64,000 nt of DNA, taken from contig NC_071668.1 of NCBI RefSeq assembly GCF_028554725.1, forward strand, positions 17,002,501 through 17,066,500, read 5' to 3'. The stretch is from Zeugodacus cucurbitae (taxonomy: Eukaryota > Arthropoda > Insecta > Diptera > Tephritidae). The notes beneath the pieces were generated by a model. The model was not told where the DNA came from and did not search any database. It saw nothing but the letters and a program-made list of their open reading frames with translations. How positions within the stretch are numbered: position 1 is the stretch's first letter; each line of letters starts with the position of its first letter. Below, piece after piece: positions 36,325 to 48,022 of this stretch. Both the position numbers and the translations under genes were made by a program.

Positions 36325-39300
36325 GTAAGTCCTTAAAATTCTTATTGTGAGTTCTATAAATAAATTTTTTATATTTTTGTTATACATATATGTATGTATG
36401 TAGTAGAATATAAGAAAATTCTTGGGAGTTTTGAAAATACATATATTGAGATTTTACAAGTTGTAAGAAAATAATGTATATATTTTAAAATATTTATTTA
36501 AGATTAAAACACCTGTAGAAGAAAAATGTACAGGAAAATGAGCATCAATAAAGCTAAAAGCCGTATCATTTGTGTTAGATTCTAAAATTGAAATGTATAC
36601 GAATAAATTAAGTCATAACAGAAAAAATATATGTACAGTTGAACTTCCATAACTCGAAGTTCGCCATAAATCGAACTCTTGAATTGTCAATAGAAGTAAT
36701 TTGTATGAATAAGCTTCCATAACTCGAAGTTTTTTTAAGGATTATGGTGATTCGAGTTAGGGGAATCCAATTGTATGTATGTACTAGGCGATGATTTAAT
36801 AGTTAGTTCCTTTCTCGGCAGTAAGACTTAACTTTAGCCTCTTACCCTCCTTCTACTCTGTCATAGTTTCTTTGGGAGCATGATTGGCCTATACTATTTG
36901 TAGCATTTATGCAAAGTTTATTTAAATAATTTAATAAAAAGTGAAAATTGCAAATTTCAACACCTCATTTAGCGAGAAGTGACTCATATTATGTTTACAA
37001 AATCTCAAAGATCAATTTGCTTAATAAACAAATATGCAAATATCGTGCACATATTGAGACACTGTCAATATTTATCTCTGTGAAGTAAATAAATTGTTGT
37101 CAATTCAGCATAAAGTGACAAAATAATGGCAACAATTATTTAAACTGGATATTTGTTAAAGTTTTGCAATTATTTATTATTGGAATCGCGTCAAGTAACT
37201 GTAATAATAGAACCTTTTGACTACATGAATGTATCTATGTATGTAATAATTTCTGCTTCCCGCTAAGATTGCTATTTTAATGCTGCCACTTAAACATGCT
37301 TTATCACAAGCAAATTAGGATACTTGACTTGTAGTCTAGAAGACAGCATTAGAGCACTTGTATACATATTAACAAATTGAAATGAATGACAGCTATTGTG
37401 TTGCCACTTAGAATGTCAAACAAAATTCAACAACTTGGCTTCTCAAACCATAAAGACTATGTACTTCATCATCATTACAGAAGCAGAACAGCTGTCTATG
37501 TTGCACTTAGCTCTACTTATTTTCATATACACTTATATAGACACATTTGTTGAACTCGATTGCATCGATTAAAACAATTGAAGTACTAAGTAATTCAGAG
37601 CAATCAACCAAAACTATCTACACATCTATGCATTTGAAATCTTTAACTGCCGACAACTTTGTTCATGCAACACTTAAATGCAGTCGAGCTAATAATATTT
37701 TTTTTTATTAAAGTGAGAATTAACAAAGAGTAAAAATTAAACGCTGCGAGCGCGAGGAGCGAGCGTAACAAAAAGGTGTTGCACGATGTTGTGAGGCACT
37801 GATAGGCATGCTGAAGTGAAGGTATATGTAGTTAGTAGCAGAAAAGGAAATGTATACATAGGCGTGGACTTGAAGGGGTTGTGAGGTTAAGGACCCCTTT
37901 CAGAGTTTTAGATAGAAATTGGACATTTTTAAACTCGATTGTGCTTAAATTGCATTCAATGAAGAAGTCAGCATACTCTCAATAGTCTTAAAATGAAGAA
38001 ATAATTGCCAAGAAACCCTCTCTTATAACGGCACTGCTTCCCCGTTTTGCATTTATAGATACAGACACACATATCCGCGGATTTTCCTATTTGGCTTTGT
38101 GGTAATTCGTGCCAGATGCGTTAGTGTAAATATGCCTTCATTGAGAATTGTATGAATGTATGTATATAATCATGTTCACATTACCACATCGGCGCACACC
38201 ACAGGCGCCAACAAGTAAACAAGAAAGGAAGTGCATAAATAAAAAAAATAAAAAAAGAGAAAAGGCAAAAGATAAAATACGAAAACCGAAAAAATCGAAA
38301 AAGGCACCAATGCCTAATAAGGCCGAAAAATTGAATGTTCACGACTTTTTAAGGATTGATATTTTCATAGAGCACTAAGCCATAAATAAATATATACAAA
38401 TAAATGTATGTACATGCAAGTAGCATGAATTATGTTGCAAGATTTGTTAAGTTTGCAAGCATTTCAATTAGCATACTTCACACATAGCACTGAAAATTGA
38501 AAGCCAACTTAAGAAATCGCATGAGCAAAAAGTGAACTCTGAGATGGTGGAGATATGCCTTTGGTGATTTTGAAAAATGACTTAAGTTTTATTAAGGAAA
38601 AATTAAATTTAAAAAATATTATTTTTTAAGTTTTTTTCGATAAATAGTTTCAAAGATTCAATAATAGTTTTATAAATTTAATCTATAGTAAGGCTTACAT
38701 AAAACCTTTGAATTTTCGAAATATTAATAGAAAAAGTTGAAAAGAACTGCATCCACACCATATTTAAAGTTTTCTAAGGCAACCCATTTTCTACAAAAGT
38801 ATAGAGTAATAATGTCCTCGGTAGTAACTATTTTTGCGTTCAAGGCAGCCTCGAAATATGTCTAACCGCATTATCACACCATCTATGTGGATGTAAGGCT
38901 CTGTATAGGAAAATAACCGCAACTATTGGACGCGGTTTACTCGATGGTGTGGGCGAACTATTTCACTTGACTGAATAGTGTGTGGTACCTAAATGCGTCG
39001 TTTAACAACCACTTAACCGTAGTCTGTAATTTTTTTTCTCAGAGATCGCTAGTTTCGGAAATAAAGTTAATAATTTTTACTCTTGACAACTTAATATTTT
39101 GCTTTGTTCTCATACATTAGTGTGCTTCTTCAAAACTAGATAGTTAAAGGCCCATGAATCATGGCTTTAAACCACCTTTAAACCACCTTTAATCACTTCG
39201 AAACTAGTACATTTTCCTATATACATAGAGGAGGACTTTTACCATTTGTTGATCCACTTGATTTGGCAACCTCGAGCATTAAGTGCCATCAATTGTGGTG

Positions 39301-39876
39301 CGAAAGAGTTCTACACCAGCCAAGTTCAAGAACAAATTGATCACGACTGCAAAAACAATGTTTAATGGAGCTACCGTATATCTAATAAAGGGGTAGAATA
39401 TGTTGGTTGAATCGGCTTTTTGGGGGGAATAGTGAGCTCTTTAAATACAGGAAGTTGCAAATGTGTAGCTGAAATTACTGAGAGCGCATAAGTGGGATGG
39501 TAGGAGTTGGAGTTGAAGTAGCTACAATTTGATGCCGACAATTACCTACAAAAGCAAAAAGAAATTGAGGGTGATGGAAAATTAGGATACGATTGAGACA
39601 ATTTGGTGTCTATATGTGCAATTTATGACTTCATTGACTTGGAAAATATGTGGAAACGACATATAAATAATTGGAATAATAGGCGATGGAGAAGGTAAAT
39701 TAGTATAGGGGTGCAGGGGGTATAGAAATATTCTTCTTTATTGAAATTATTGCTATAAAATTGATATTTTTTTCTTTAAAAAAAATTGTTTTAATTTTTT
39801 TCTTTGAAATGAGTTCATGATTATGATATTGCTAAATATTAATGGTATGTTATTTAACGAAGCTTCTTTGCAAGCC
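36325..39876. other. AT-rich non-coding stretch (putative intron)
   Basis: No gene recognised apart from the MITE at 36636-36773. Lysine-rich open frame 38148-38378 arises from an A-rich tract and is not believed. AAACCACCTTT is repeated back to back near 39170-39190. The stretch could be intron between the candidate exons at 36229 and 62272. Confidence 0.35.
36636..36773 (+). mobile_element. pogo-like MITE, copy 1
   Basis: A 138-bp element flanked by TA on both sides (36634-36635 and 36774-36775). The left end CAGTTGAACTTCCATAACTC and the right end (reverse complement CAATTGGATTCCCCTAACTC) are inverted repeats, each followed by GAA. The motif AACTCGAAG recurs internally, which looks like repeated transposase binding sites. 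TA duplication and CAG termini fit the pogo/Tigger branch of Tc1/mariner, but no transposase is present, so the branch is an inference. Same family as 40711-40882 and 59287-59427. Confidence 0.82.
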
Positions 39877-39880
39877 TTAA

Positions 39881-40478
39881 GAGGTTGGGTGAGTTTCAAA
39901 ATTTGAAAAACTTGTCTTAGTAAATAGTACCATACAATATTAAAATCACTAAAATTCACTAAAAATTTTGCAATTCAAACCGGGTGAAATAGTAAGAGAT
40001 AGACCCTTTAGAAGTTCCGCCCAACAGGCCACGTCAGCTCCGATTTAAATCTTTAAACTCGTTTATCTCAAAACTAAATTTTTTAAGTCGATGGGCACGA
40101 TTTCTCGTAAAGTTATGAAGCAATTTTGTTAAAATTTTGAACACATCTTTGAAATATCATTATCCAGTCGTTGAATGACGATTTTTTTTTTATTTTTATT
40201 ATAACTAATTTTTTCGAGCCAATATTTGACGAAAACTTGACAAAAAAGTTGTATTTTTTTATGTCTTTAAAAAAATCAAATTTTAATTTATTTTTCCTTT
40301 GTTCAATAACGAGATTACTCCATATGCTATCGACATATTTTGAGTTTATTGATTTTAAATTATGCTGTCTAACGGTTGAGCTTACGGAATTTTTAAATGA
40401 AAATCTCACAAAATACTGTTTAAATATGTGTCTTAAATACGCTGAATTGCTTAAATGAATTATATTGCACCTAACCCC
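39881..40478. mobile_element. TTAA-flanked MITE (piggyBac-like)
   Basis: A 598-bp element between TTAA at 39877-39880 and TTAA at 40479-40482. The left end GAGGTTGGGTGAG and the right end (reverse complement GGGGTTAGGTGCA) are imperfect 11-13-bp inverted repeats. Interior text such as AAGTCGATGGGCACGATTTC looks like a dispersed insect repeat. Overlapping open frames on both strands (40113-40409 minus, 40171-40458 plus) are AT-driven and do not resemble a transposase. The TTAA duplication suggests mobilisation by a piggyBac-type transposase. Confidence 0.75.
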
Positions 40479-40710
40479 TTAAACAAGAGAATGATATAGA
40501 AGTTAGTAGGTTAAAAAAAAGTATATCGCTCTTCCACTGATTGAAGACTTCACTAAAATAGGTTAAAGTTATTTTGGGTAGGCAAAACTTATGATTTGAA
40601 GTCCAAGGGAGATAATAAGAAAGTGAATTCATTATAAAATACATTTCAAATGCGAGTTTATTGCATAAATTGATAATTTATATGTATAAACATGCATTTC
40701 TTATATAGTA

Positions 40711-40882
40711 CAGTGGAACTTCCATAATTCGAACTTCTATAAGTCGAAGATCGCCATAACTCGAACTTTTGAATTGGCAATAGAAGTCAAATTTCATACA
40801 ATTTTTCTTCCATAAATCGAAGTCTCTCTAACTCGATTTTTTTGTGTGGATTATGGTGTTTCAAGTTAGAGAAGTTCCACTA
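40711..40882 (+). mobile_element. pogo-like MITE, copy 2
   Basis: A 172-bp element flanked by TA (40709-40710 and 40883-40884). The left end is CAGTGGAACTTCCATAATTC. The right end is GAAGTTCCACTA, its inverted repeat except for the last base. Same orientation and layout as copy 1, with the internal motif AACTCGAA occurring repeatedly. It is longer than copies 1 and 3 because it keeps a middle segment. Confidence 0.85.
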
Positions 40883-40884
40883 TA

Positions 40885-42435
40885 ATTGAAAAATTGTCGA
40901 TTAGCTTATCATTGCATAAGTAATTCGACCCTATAACGTTTTAAACTCGAAATTACAGAAATCATTCCTCTTTTATTCCACATAATTCGTAATACTCCAC
41001 TCTGCTCCCATTCCACCCACATTCGTAGCAACAACACTACACCGGATATTCCTACTGCTTCGAAGAAAGAACACACACACATACACGAAATACCGTTAGC
41101 AAATCTACGCACACAACACAAGCAAACGCCGGCAGCAAAAACACAAACTCATCAAAACACAACCTTCATACCAATAAGAACAACACAAACAAATCAGCAA
41201 ATCCATCAAACCGTAAACACAAAAATGGCCGGTAGTGGAGACTTTTGGCATGTAAACAAAAATCAGCTGTTCGAACATGCCAACCGATTTTTTCTGCTTG
41301 TTGCTGCAACATGTTGCAAACAAACCAAAAGTTGTAGGCGCAACAAGCGAACATGTTGTATTTTGATTTCGTTGTTGTTTTATTTTTGTCTTTACTTGAC
41401 TTTGCGTATCCCGTTGTGACTTTTCTATACCTTCTTTTTTTTGCACACTTTCTGCTTTTTCGTTTATTTTGTTTTGCTTTTTTTGTGATAATTGAGGAAA
41501 TGACAATTTCCTGCGCCGTGCGGATGATATACGGTACAGTTATATGCTTTGTAGTTGTAATCATGTGTGTGTGTTTGTTAATATGATGAAAGTGTGTGTG
41601 GTGAGTTTCAGCGAAATGCCGGAATTCCTTTTAGGTACAGAGGTGTTGTAATTTTTAATTTAATTAAATATGACTTCTGGCTTTGAGGTTCGCTTTCCGT
41701 TATTTACTGCGTTCGCGCTGTGTTTTTGTTCTTCCTTTTGTAGTACTTCATTTGTGAATATTATAGTACATACATAGTAACATACAAGTTGTGTTGGGAA
41801 TTTTAGTTTTTTTTTTTTTAATATGAATAAGGAAATTTAAAGCTGTGTTATGCTGTACTAAGGAAGTATTAAGCGATATATTTTAATAAATATGCGAAAA
41901 TACAATATTGAGAACAAATGTGGGAGTTAAGTTCCGGTAATTTAATTTGAAGACTTTATTACCTCGTAATTATTGTTTTAAGACATGGTGTACTCGTAAC
42001 AGGTGTCTTCAGTGAAAAGTGAAAATGAATGAAGGGAAAAATGAAACAAGGGATTTATTGCTATACAGCCCTTAGTTTTGGCCGAAATTATTTTTTAGCA
42101 AAGAATTTAGAATAATTTAGAAGAAAGTAAGAAACTTGTTCGCGGATTGTTCGAAGTTACCGGGGAAAGATTAATTCCTAGGAGCTTTCCACAAATGTTA
42201 AGCAACTTATTGGTTCGAAATCAATATTTACTTAGATAGTTGGGCAGTAATATAGGTCCCCAGTTAGTTTACCGAGCAGTTTGCGGTAGTTTAATTGAAT
42301 TTGGGTTCCAGCACAAATCAATGTCTCCCATATTTTATGAAATGAACTTGTGGAACGGGTGAATTCGGTGCTTTAAATAATTTCTGCTACAATTCAATTA
42401 CTTACAGAATTGAGTTTATATCTGTCCCTCATTTA
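40885..42435. other. Non-coding stretch
   Basis: Contains the free copy of the 120-bp repeat (40990-41107). Otherwise there are only open frames driven by composition (41105-41506 and 41166-41564, minus strand). No exon, promoter or TE ends recognised. Confidence 0.35.
40990..41107 (-). repeat. 120-bp dispersed repeat, copy 1
   Basis: Runs from ATACTCCACTCTG (plus strand) to CGTTAGCAAATCTA and matches 44390-44509 along its whole length with scattered differences. The core AACACTACACCGGATATTCC is identical in both copies. On the minus strand both copies keep a common frame reading EAVGISGVVLLLR, so the unit may derive from a coding part of a larger unidentified element. There are no inverted terminal repeats and no pol III box pattern. 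Confidence 0.75.
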
Positions 42436-43205
42436 TACAGGATTTCGTTTATTACCTACAAAGTGGACCGATAGGGACATCAAACGACGCCATATTTTTT
42501 CCCGCCCTTTTGACATTTCTCTTCAGTAAGGTTTGCTATTTCATAATGGAAAGAAATACGATTCAACAACAAGTAGAAATTATTAAAATTTACTACCGAA
42601 ATTCGTATTCACTCTCTTCAACTTTAAGAGCGCTATGTCTAATTTATAGTCGTCATATTCGTCCTATCAGATAAACAATTGAGCGTCTAGATGAAAAATT
42701 TGAATCCACAGGCATGGTACTAAATGTTCCCGTGCCAGTAAGACAAAGAAATGCCGGTATTCTCCAGAATATTTCTGCCGCCAGCTCATCAATTGAGGAA
42801 GACCTAAAGCAGTCTGTCACACATGGTCCCCAAGTGTTGGGTATCTCTGTGACGTCGTTGTGGCGAATTTTGCGAAAAGATCTTGGCCTACATCCTTACA
42901 AGATCAAATTGACACAAGAACTGAAGCCGCTTGATCACCAAAATCTCGTATATTCGCGAATTGGGCTGAGCAAAAACTTGAAACTGATCCGGATTTTCAT
43001 CGAATAATCATCTTCAGCGATTAGGCTAATTTCTGGTTGAATGGCTTCGTCAATAAGCAAAATATGCGTTATTGGTTAGGCTGCAATCCACACGTACTCC
43101 AAGAGTCACCATTGCATCCCGCAAAAATTACGGTTTGATGTGGTTTATGGGCCTGTTGCGTCATTGGACCGTACCTCTTCCGTGATGATCAAGACCAGTA
43201 CTTAT
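42436..43205 (+). mobile_element. rosa-like mariner (D,D41D) relic A
   Basis: The left end resembles the family terminus (TACAAAGTGGACCGATAGGG). Transposase starts at ATG 42546 (MERNTIQQQVEIIKIYY) and its frame runs to 43007 with one in-frame stop (TAA at 42672-42674). The second half of the DNA-binding region is clear as VTSLWRILRKDLGLHPYKIK. After that the first catalytic block reads FSD followed by a stop where Glu is expected, then GFVNKQNMRYW-like text. The copy is cut off near 43205, before the second catalytic Asp. Compared with the other copies in this window it keeps the most complete N-terminus. Confidence 0.8.
42546..43007 (+). pseudogene. rosa-like mariner transposase, N-terminal part
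   Basis: The paired helix-turn-helix DNA-binding half of a D,D41D transposase. It spans about 154 codons with a TAA at codon 43 and a frame change after LKPLDHQN near 42950. Recognised blocks are ERLDEKFESTG, IEEDLKQSVT and SLWRILRKDLGLHPYKI. No catalytic function is possible: most of the catalytic domain is missing or out of frame. Confidence 0.75.
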
Positions 43206-44281
43206 CCAATTCGATTTGAAACTAGTCATTCGCATACACTTAGAGTTGTCAAGTTGTATTAGATATTATAGTGTTTAAATCCACTTGTTATAGATATAAT
43301 AAAACACCAATTACACCACAGCTTTGAACATAAATCTTCGCTTGAGTACCGTCAACTTGGAAGCACATTTCAAATCACTCTGCACCCAGTTCACCGATCA
43401 CAGATTGTCTGCATTGTTTACCTTTTTGCATTTTTATCCACCAAAAATTACCATAAACTGACATGCAAACAAAGCGAAATTAAGATAAAATCTCGAAAAT
43501 CCAAAAGAGTTATTCAGAAGCCGTTAACTAGTAGTCATTAGCTGGTTTTCTAGCAGCAGACAGGTGGCCTGAAGCATTCAAGCGCTTGTCGGCTGCACAA
43601 ACGATTGAAATTTGAAATTCGAAAAATGCATTAAAATTACATTTTTTCCCTGTCCATTTTGTTGTTTGAATTTTTGAATTTTTGTAAGCCACATAAACAA
43701 GTGCACAAGCATAAACAAAACATTAGAAAAATAAACACGCAAACATAATTAACATAAACAATAATAAGGCATCTCGGCACATAAAACCGCCCAAAAGCAC
43801 CGGCAAATAAACAAAGCGCAACAGCAGCGCAACAATAACAGCAACTACTTACATGTCGAACATTAATTTAGCTGTATTGAGTTATCCATCAATCTCACTT
43901 TGTTGATTTAATGGAAAAAAAACGAAAATATTTTCCGACAATTGCATGTCGAACGCTGGCAGCGCTGGTGGAGTTGATGACTTAATTTTTGGAGATGTAC
44001 TCCATTTGACCAGTAGATTTGTCGGAAATTGGTGCATTATATTGCATTTTGTTGTATAAAGTTGGTGTTTAATCAAATTTTTAACAATTTGTTGTTAATG
44101 AAGAGACCGTCTAGTTCATTTCAATCAGTCTCTATAACGGTAAAGAGCACATTATGTGATAATTTTTTTTTCAATAAGACGAAAAGGGTTCCAGATCCGT
44201 CTCTCCGCAGATTATTCAATACTTTAAAATCGATGAAATGCCCAGCACGATCCCAGACATTAATTTGGTTCTAAATATTTA
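43206..44281. other. AT-rich stretch without recognised features
   Basis: No gene or TE recognised. ATGTAAGTAG on the minus strand (near 43853) looks like a splice donor, but no acceptable upstream acceptor or open frame goes with it. Confidence 0.35.
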
Positions 44282-44389
44282 GCGTTCGCCATGTACAGGA
44301 ACAGGTGGTATCACTTGGCGCTATGTCCGGGCTATATGGTGGATGCGATAAAACCTCCCATCCGAGCTCCTGTAGCTTCTGACGAGTCA

Positions 44390-44509
44390 ATACTCCACTC
44401 TATTTCCATTTCGCTCAAATATTTCGAAGCAATAACACTACACCGGATATTCCTACTGCTTCCAAGAAAAAAACAGATACACAGACACGGAATACCGTTA
44501 GCAAATCTA
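44390..44509 (-). repeat. 120-bp dispersed repeat, copy 2, inserted into mariner
   Basis: This unit interrupts the mariner transposase between the RPHTS and RQKLQELGW blocks. AGTCA stands on both sides (44385-44389 and 44510-44514), consistent with a 5-bp target duplication; the mariner copy at 5757 lacks the unit at the corresponding site. It matches 40990-41107. The precise boundaries and duplication argue that this short unit moves as a discrete element, although I cannot assign it to a known class. Confidence 0.75.
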
Positions 44510-44975
44510 AGTCATAAACGAAGTGTGTGGTCTGCCGTTGTCCTGGTGGAACACTACATGATTCCCTTCCAATTCCACCAAACACACAGCATATCCTTCC
44601 TGGCCGTAAATCCCGGCTTGGCCACTGTTCATCGGCCTTCGACCACGACCGTTTTCGCTTGATATTGTCGTATGTGATCCATTTTTCGTCGCCAGTCACC
44701 ATCCGCTTCAAAAATGGGTGGAGTTCGGTCCGTTTCAGCAGCATATCGCAGGCGTTGATTAGGTTCAGAAGTTTTTTTTGCGTCAAATCATGCGACACCC
44801 AAACATTAAGCTTTTTTGTGTATCCAGCCTTCTGCAGATGGTTTAAAATGGTTTGGTGACTAACTCCCATCTCCTGGGCGATGTCACGACATGCCACATG
44901 CCGGTCTAACTCGATGTTTTCCATGTTTTGATCGGTATTTGTCGTCACAGGTCTTCCGCCGGCTGGCTTATCCAT
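44415..44975 (-). pseudogene. mariner transposase fragment (mellifera-type), copy 2
   Basis: A 186-residue frame starting MDKPAGGRPVTTNTDQNMEN. It contains the helix-turn-helix block DIAQEMGVSHQTILNHLQKA and the first catalytic block VTGDEKWITYDN. Beyond SWSK the frame is disrupted by an internal deletion, and the end of the frame (after QRQTTHF) is the inserted 120-bp repeat rather than transposase. Upstream, mariner sequence continues to the 5' terminal repeat near 45289. The second acidic Asp survives (HQDNGRPHTS) in another frame. Confidence 0.82.
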
Positions 44976-45289
44976 GGGGCCGTTTTCACCCGCTCTGAAT
45001 CGTCGAAACCATTCTTCCGCAGTTAGAAGTGATATAGTACCATGCCCAAAACATCATTAATCTCACGGAACGTTTCTCTAGCGGATTTCACTTTAACGAA
45101 GGAAAACTTAAAAATAGCGCGAACTGTTGAACGCAGTATGCAAACTAATCATACACAGCGTCTTTTTGTAGGTTATGTCAAGACCTTACAAAGATGTATA
45201 GTATTGTCAGATAGGAGCTCTATAGCGCTTTATACATAGCCGCGAAATTCAAAAGTCAAAAAGCGGAAGGGAGATATTTGACAACCTTA

Positions 45290-46869
45290 TACATATATAC
45301 AGAAATAGTGAAGCTACTCCCCTTAAATCAGAAGAAAAAAATTTAATACTTAACCCAAAAGAAAAGTGGAAATTGGGTTCAGAAGTGAGAAGGAAGACCT
45401 ATGTAAACTCAATATAAAGTTCATAAAGTTTCTCCATCCTCATTGTCGTCTTTATTCATTCCAGTATCGGGTTTCGAACCGAGAGTTTAACGAACGTGTG
45501 GGTCATACTCTTTGGAAGTGGTGATGTGCTGTTTTCTGAAATCAAGAATTTTTATAGTATTGATTTCTTAATATGGGCAATTAAATGCCAACTTTTATTA
45601 TCTTGCTATGACATGGAGTGGTTTCTGAAGCAACTTTGATATTTTGGTGCTCTTCCAATACGCACTATCTGACAAATTAGTGTCTCCTTTGTTATCGATT
45701 ACCAAATATTTTCACTTGTTCCTCTTTTTTATAGGTTTTTAAGTTCATTCATTTTATAACTCTGTAGATAGCGTTTCATTTCTTTCGTCGATTTTTATTA
45801 CCACTAATTTGTTCGACTACCTTTTCTTACCATCCACAATTAGTTTTATGATTTGTTTTTATTGCCGTGCATGCCTATTGATTAAGTATGCATATTAAAA
45901 ATGCATTTCTTATTTAGATTTTATGCTTAGACATTCTCTTTCCTCCATAAAATTCAAAGTTTAGGAATTTGTACGAAATTGTTGCCTGTTTTCGGTGCAT
46001 CACCGCTTGGACTGAAAGGAAAAGTGCTTAAAATTAAAAATCTAAAAGAAAGATAAACAAAAAATACCAAAATATCATTGACCCAATTGCATGGTGTTGA
46101 AATTACAACAACATTAAATTGTAGTACCTATTACAATTTCTTCGGTAAACAAATCTGAATAGTAAATAGTAAATACATGCGGAGTACAAACAATTACTGG
46201 TGTTTAGCTTGTTTATCTATAAATCAAAGGTCGAAGGTATTAAAATTTAAGAGTTGAGTTTTAAAATTTTTTTAATAAGTAAAAAAGAATTGTTTTTACT
46301 AAAAAATGAATAAATAAAATTAAAAATATATATTAACTAATATATATGAAAATTACATAATATTATGAAAAAAAAAAAAAAAAAAATATCTATTTATGTT
46401 ATATTGTTTTCTTTCTTAACTTAATCACTATATACCGTTACCAATTTCCACCAAACACCTTTACTATGAATCTTTGCCCTTTAGGTGTTCGCGGTTTCCG
46501 TTACTATTAATGTATACTCATATTTTGCTGTTATTAACTATTGCAATTCCTTCTCACTGCCTTTTATTTGTAATCGAAAATCGTCTGTAGTCATACATAT
46601 GTTAAAGTTCACTTGCAGTGCTGCTGGCAAATTGGAATATTTAAGTAGCTACAAGAATAAAGATTCGCCACTTTGATACTGACACAGTAAAAAGTAGTTT
46701 GATCACATAAAAGTTGGATAGATATCTCGAGTAACGATCATTGTACAAACTCACATATATGTTTGAAATTATGCAAAGAGATCCTCTTCGAATTTATAAT
46801 GCACTTAGACAGTGATTTTATAGTCCAAAAATTGCTCCAAGATCCCTGTTCGGTTACAGATCTGATTTT
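45290..46869. other. AT-rich stretch without recognised features
   Basis: Includes a 19-base A run at 46368-46386. GGTTCGAAACC on the minus strand near 45475 resembles a tRNA B box but has no A box or cloverleaf. No exon or TE recognised. Confidence 0.35.
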
Positions 46870-47345
46870 ATGATATATGTATATCTCTCCCCTTTCACGT
46901 TAAATATTGTTCTTGAATCATATGACACCAAGATCCACCAATTCATAGCCATCGAAGAAACTTCAGACAAAGAGGTCAATCTTTCCCAAGTTATAAGAGT
47001 TTTAACTGCCCATTGTTCCATCGGGATTCACGCGGTCAAATTAAATATTTTACCGGATAATAGCTGCAGAAGCTGCTTAGAGGAAGATGAGGTAGAATCC
47101 TCCCAGCATTTCATTTTGGAATGCCCCGCCTTTGCGAGATCTAGACAAAAAGTCCTTGTATCTCACTTTTTGGCACCCCCGCGAATTAGCGGATAGAGAA
47201 GTTTAAAACCTTTGCAAATTTGTGGTAAGTTCTAGGCGCTTTGTCGATTCATAATATAAGTGAGGGGGTTAAATTTTATGGCATCACAAAGGTCTGATGA
47301 TTTCTCTTTTTTAAGTAAATAGCCTTCGTACCTAACCTAACCTAT
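46870..47345 (+). mobile_element. Non-LTR retrotransposon fragment, copy 2 (3' end)
   Basis: The frame 46870-47196 carries the C-terminal zinc-knuckle region of a jockey/I-superfamily polyprotein. It reads LTAHCSIGIHAVKLNI and then CRSCLEEDEVESSQHFILEC (a CX2C...HX4C knuckle), followed by PAFARSRQKVL. It is followed by a 3' UTR with GCATCACAAAGG and a tail of CTAACCTAACCTA. The first part of this frame (46870-46920) is uncertain. Copy 1 at 35297-35945 has the same order and tail but retains RNase H and has lost the knuckle cysteines. Strongly 5'-truncated; not functional. Confidence 0.78.
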
Positions 47346-48022
47346 CATCTGTACTGAACTTTTTCGAACAAAAAATTTTGTAAAAAGTGCGTGAAGACTT
47401 GTATTCCACTAAATATTGATATAACCGCCCTCCCGAACATCTAAGAAGTGTCATTTTTAAATGACGTAAAGCCGCACTGACAAAAAGCTTAAGCGCAAAT
47501 TTCAATATGTCAAATGTGTCCGGGACATACTTCAACCTCGTGAAAATATATTATCTCACCATAAATTCAGAACCAGCTAGTTTTATAAAGATCTGAAGCC
47601 GGACTGTGAATAATCTTATTCTCGGTTTTCGTTATGAAAAGAATAAACTAAATGACGTCACAATTTCGATCGATAGTTTTTTCCGCACTGACTTTTTTCA
47701 TATATATTGCGAAAATTTAGCCATTTGTAGCTATTAATAGTAAATTGTAACAGTTTCTAATAGTTTGACACGAATGTCATTAAATTTGACAGAGTATAAA
47801 CCATACATTATTGTCAGTGAATCATAATGGCAACTCTTGAGCGCTTTAGAAGTTTCCATTTTTGAATCTTATTATTTCAACGTTTTCGGGTTTGCTAACA
47901 TTCATTAAACAGCCACATAAAAAAATGTGTGTCCAAATCCGTTCTACTTAACCCCATCCGATCAGGGTTTTGACATAACCCCAGAGAACCAATCCGTCCG
48001 TCATGGACAGCGTTTTTAAAAC
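47346..48022. other. Non-coding stretch
   Basis: No gene recognised. TTTCGGGTTTGCTAAC near 47885 resembles part of the tandem unit that starts at 48023, so that repeat may begin earlier in degraded form. Confidence 0.3.

Larger units (their letters stand above)
44282..45289 (-). mobile_element. mariner element, mellifera-type, copy 2, invaded by another repeat
   Basis: Minus orientation. The 5' end is at about 45289 (reverse strand AAGGTTGTCAAATATCTCCC, matching the left end of the 5757 copy). The element runs to about 44282, where it is truncated shortly after APSDYHLF-like text. Transposase order on the minus strand is IELDRHVACRDIAQEMGVSH, GYTKKLNVW, then GDEKW with an intact first Asp. 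An internal deletion of about 100 bp between WKG and HQDN follows, then RPHTS, a 120-bp insertion, and LGWEVL...SPDIAPSD. The shared sequence with the 5757 copy shows both descend from one family. The 3' terminal repeat is missing. Confidence 0.85.

Noticed and set aside
38148..38378. Lysine-rich 76-residue frame
   Set aside because: Encoded by an A-rich tract; low complexity with no recognisable domain.
41105..41564. Two overlapping minus-strand frames of about 132 residues
   Set aside because: Overlapping frames in T/A-rich DNA; the first residues include part of the 120-bp repeat and nothing resembles a protein family.
45465..45490. tRNA B-box-like GGTTCGAAACC on the minus strand
   Set aside because: No A box, acceptor stem or anticodon arm could be placed around it.
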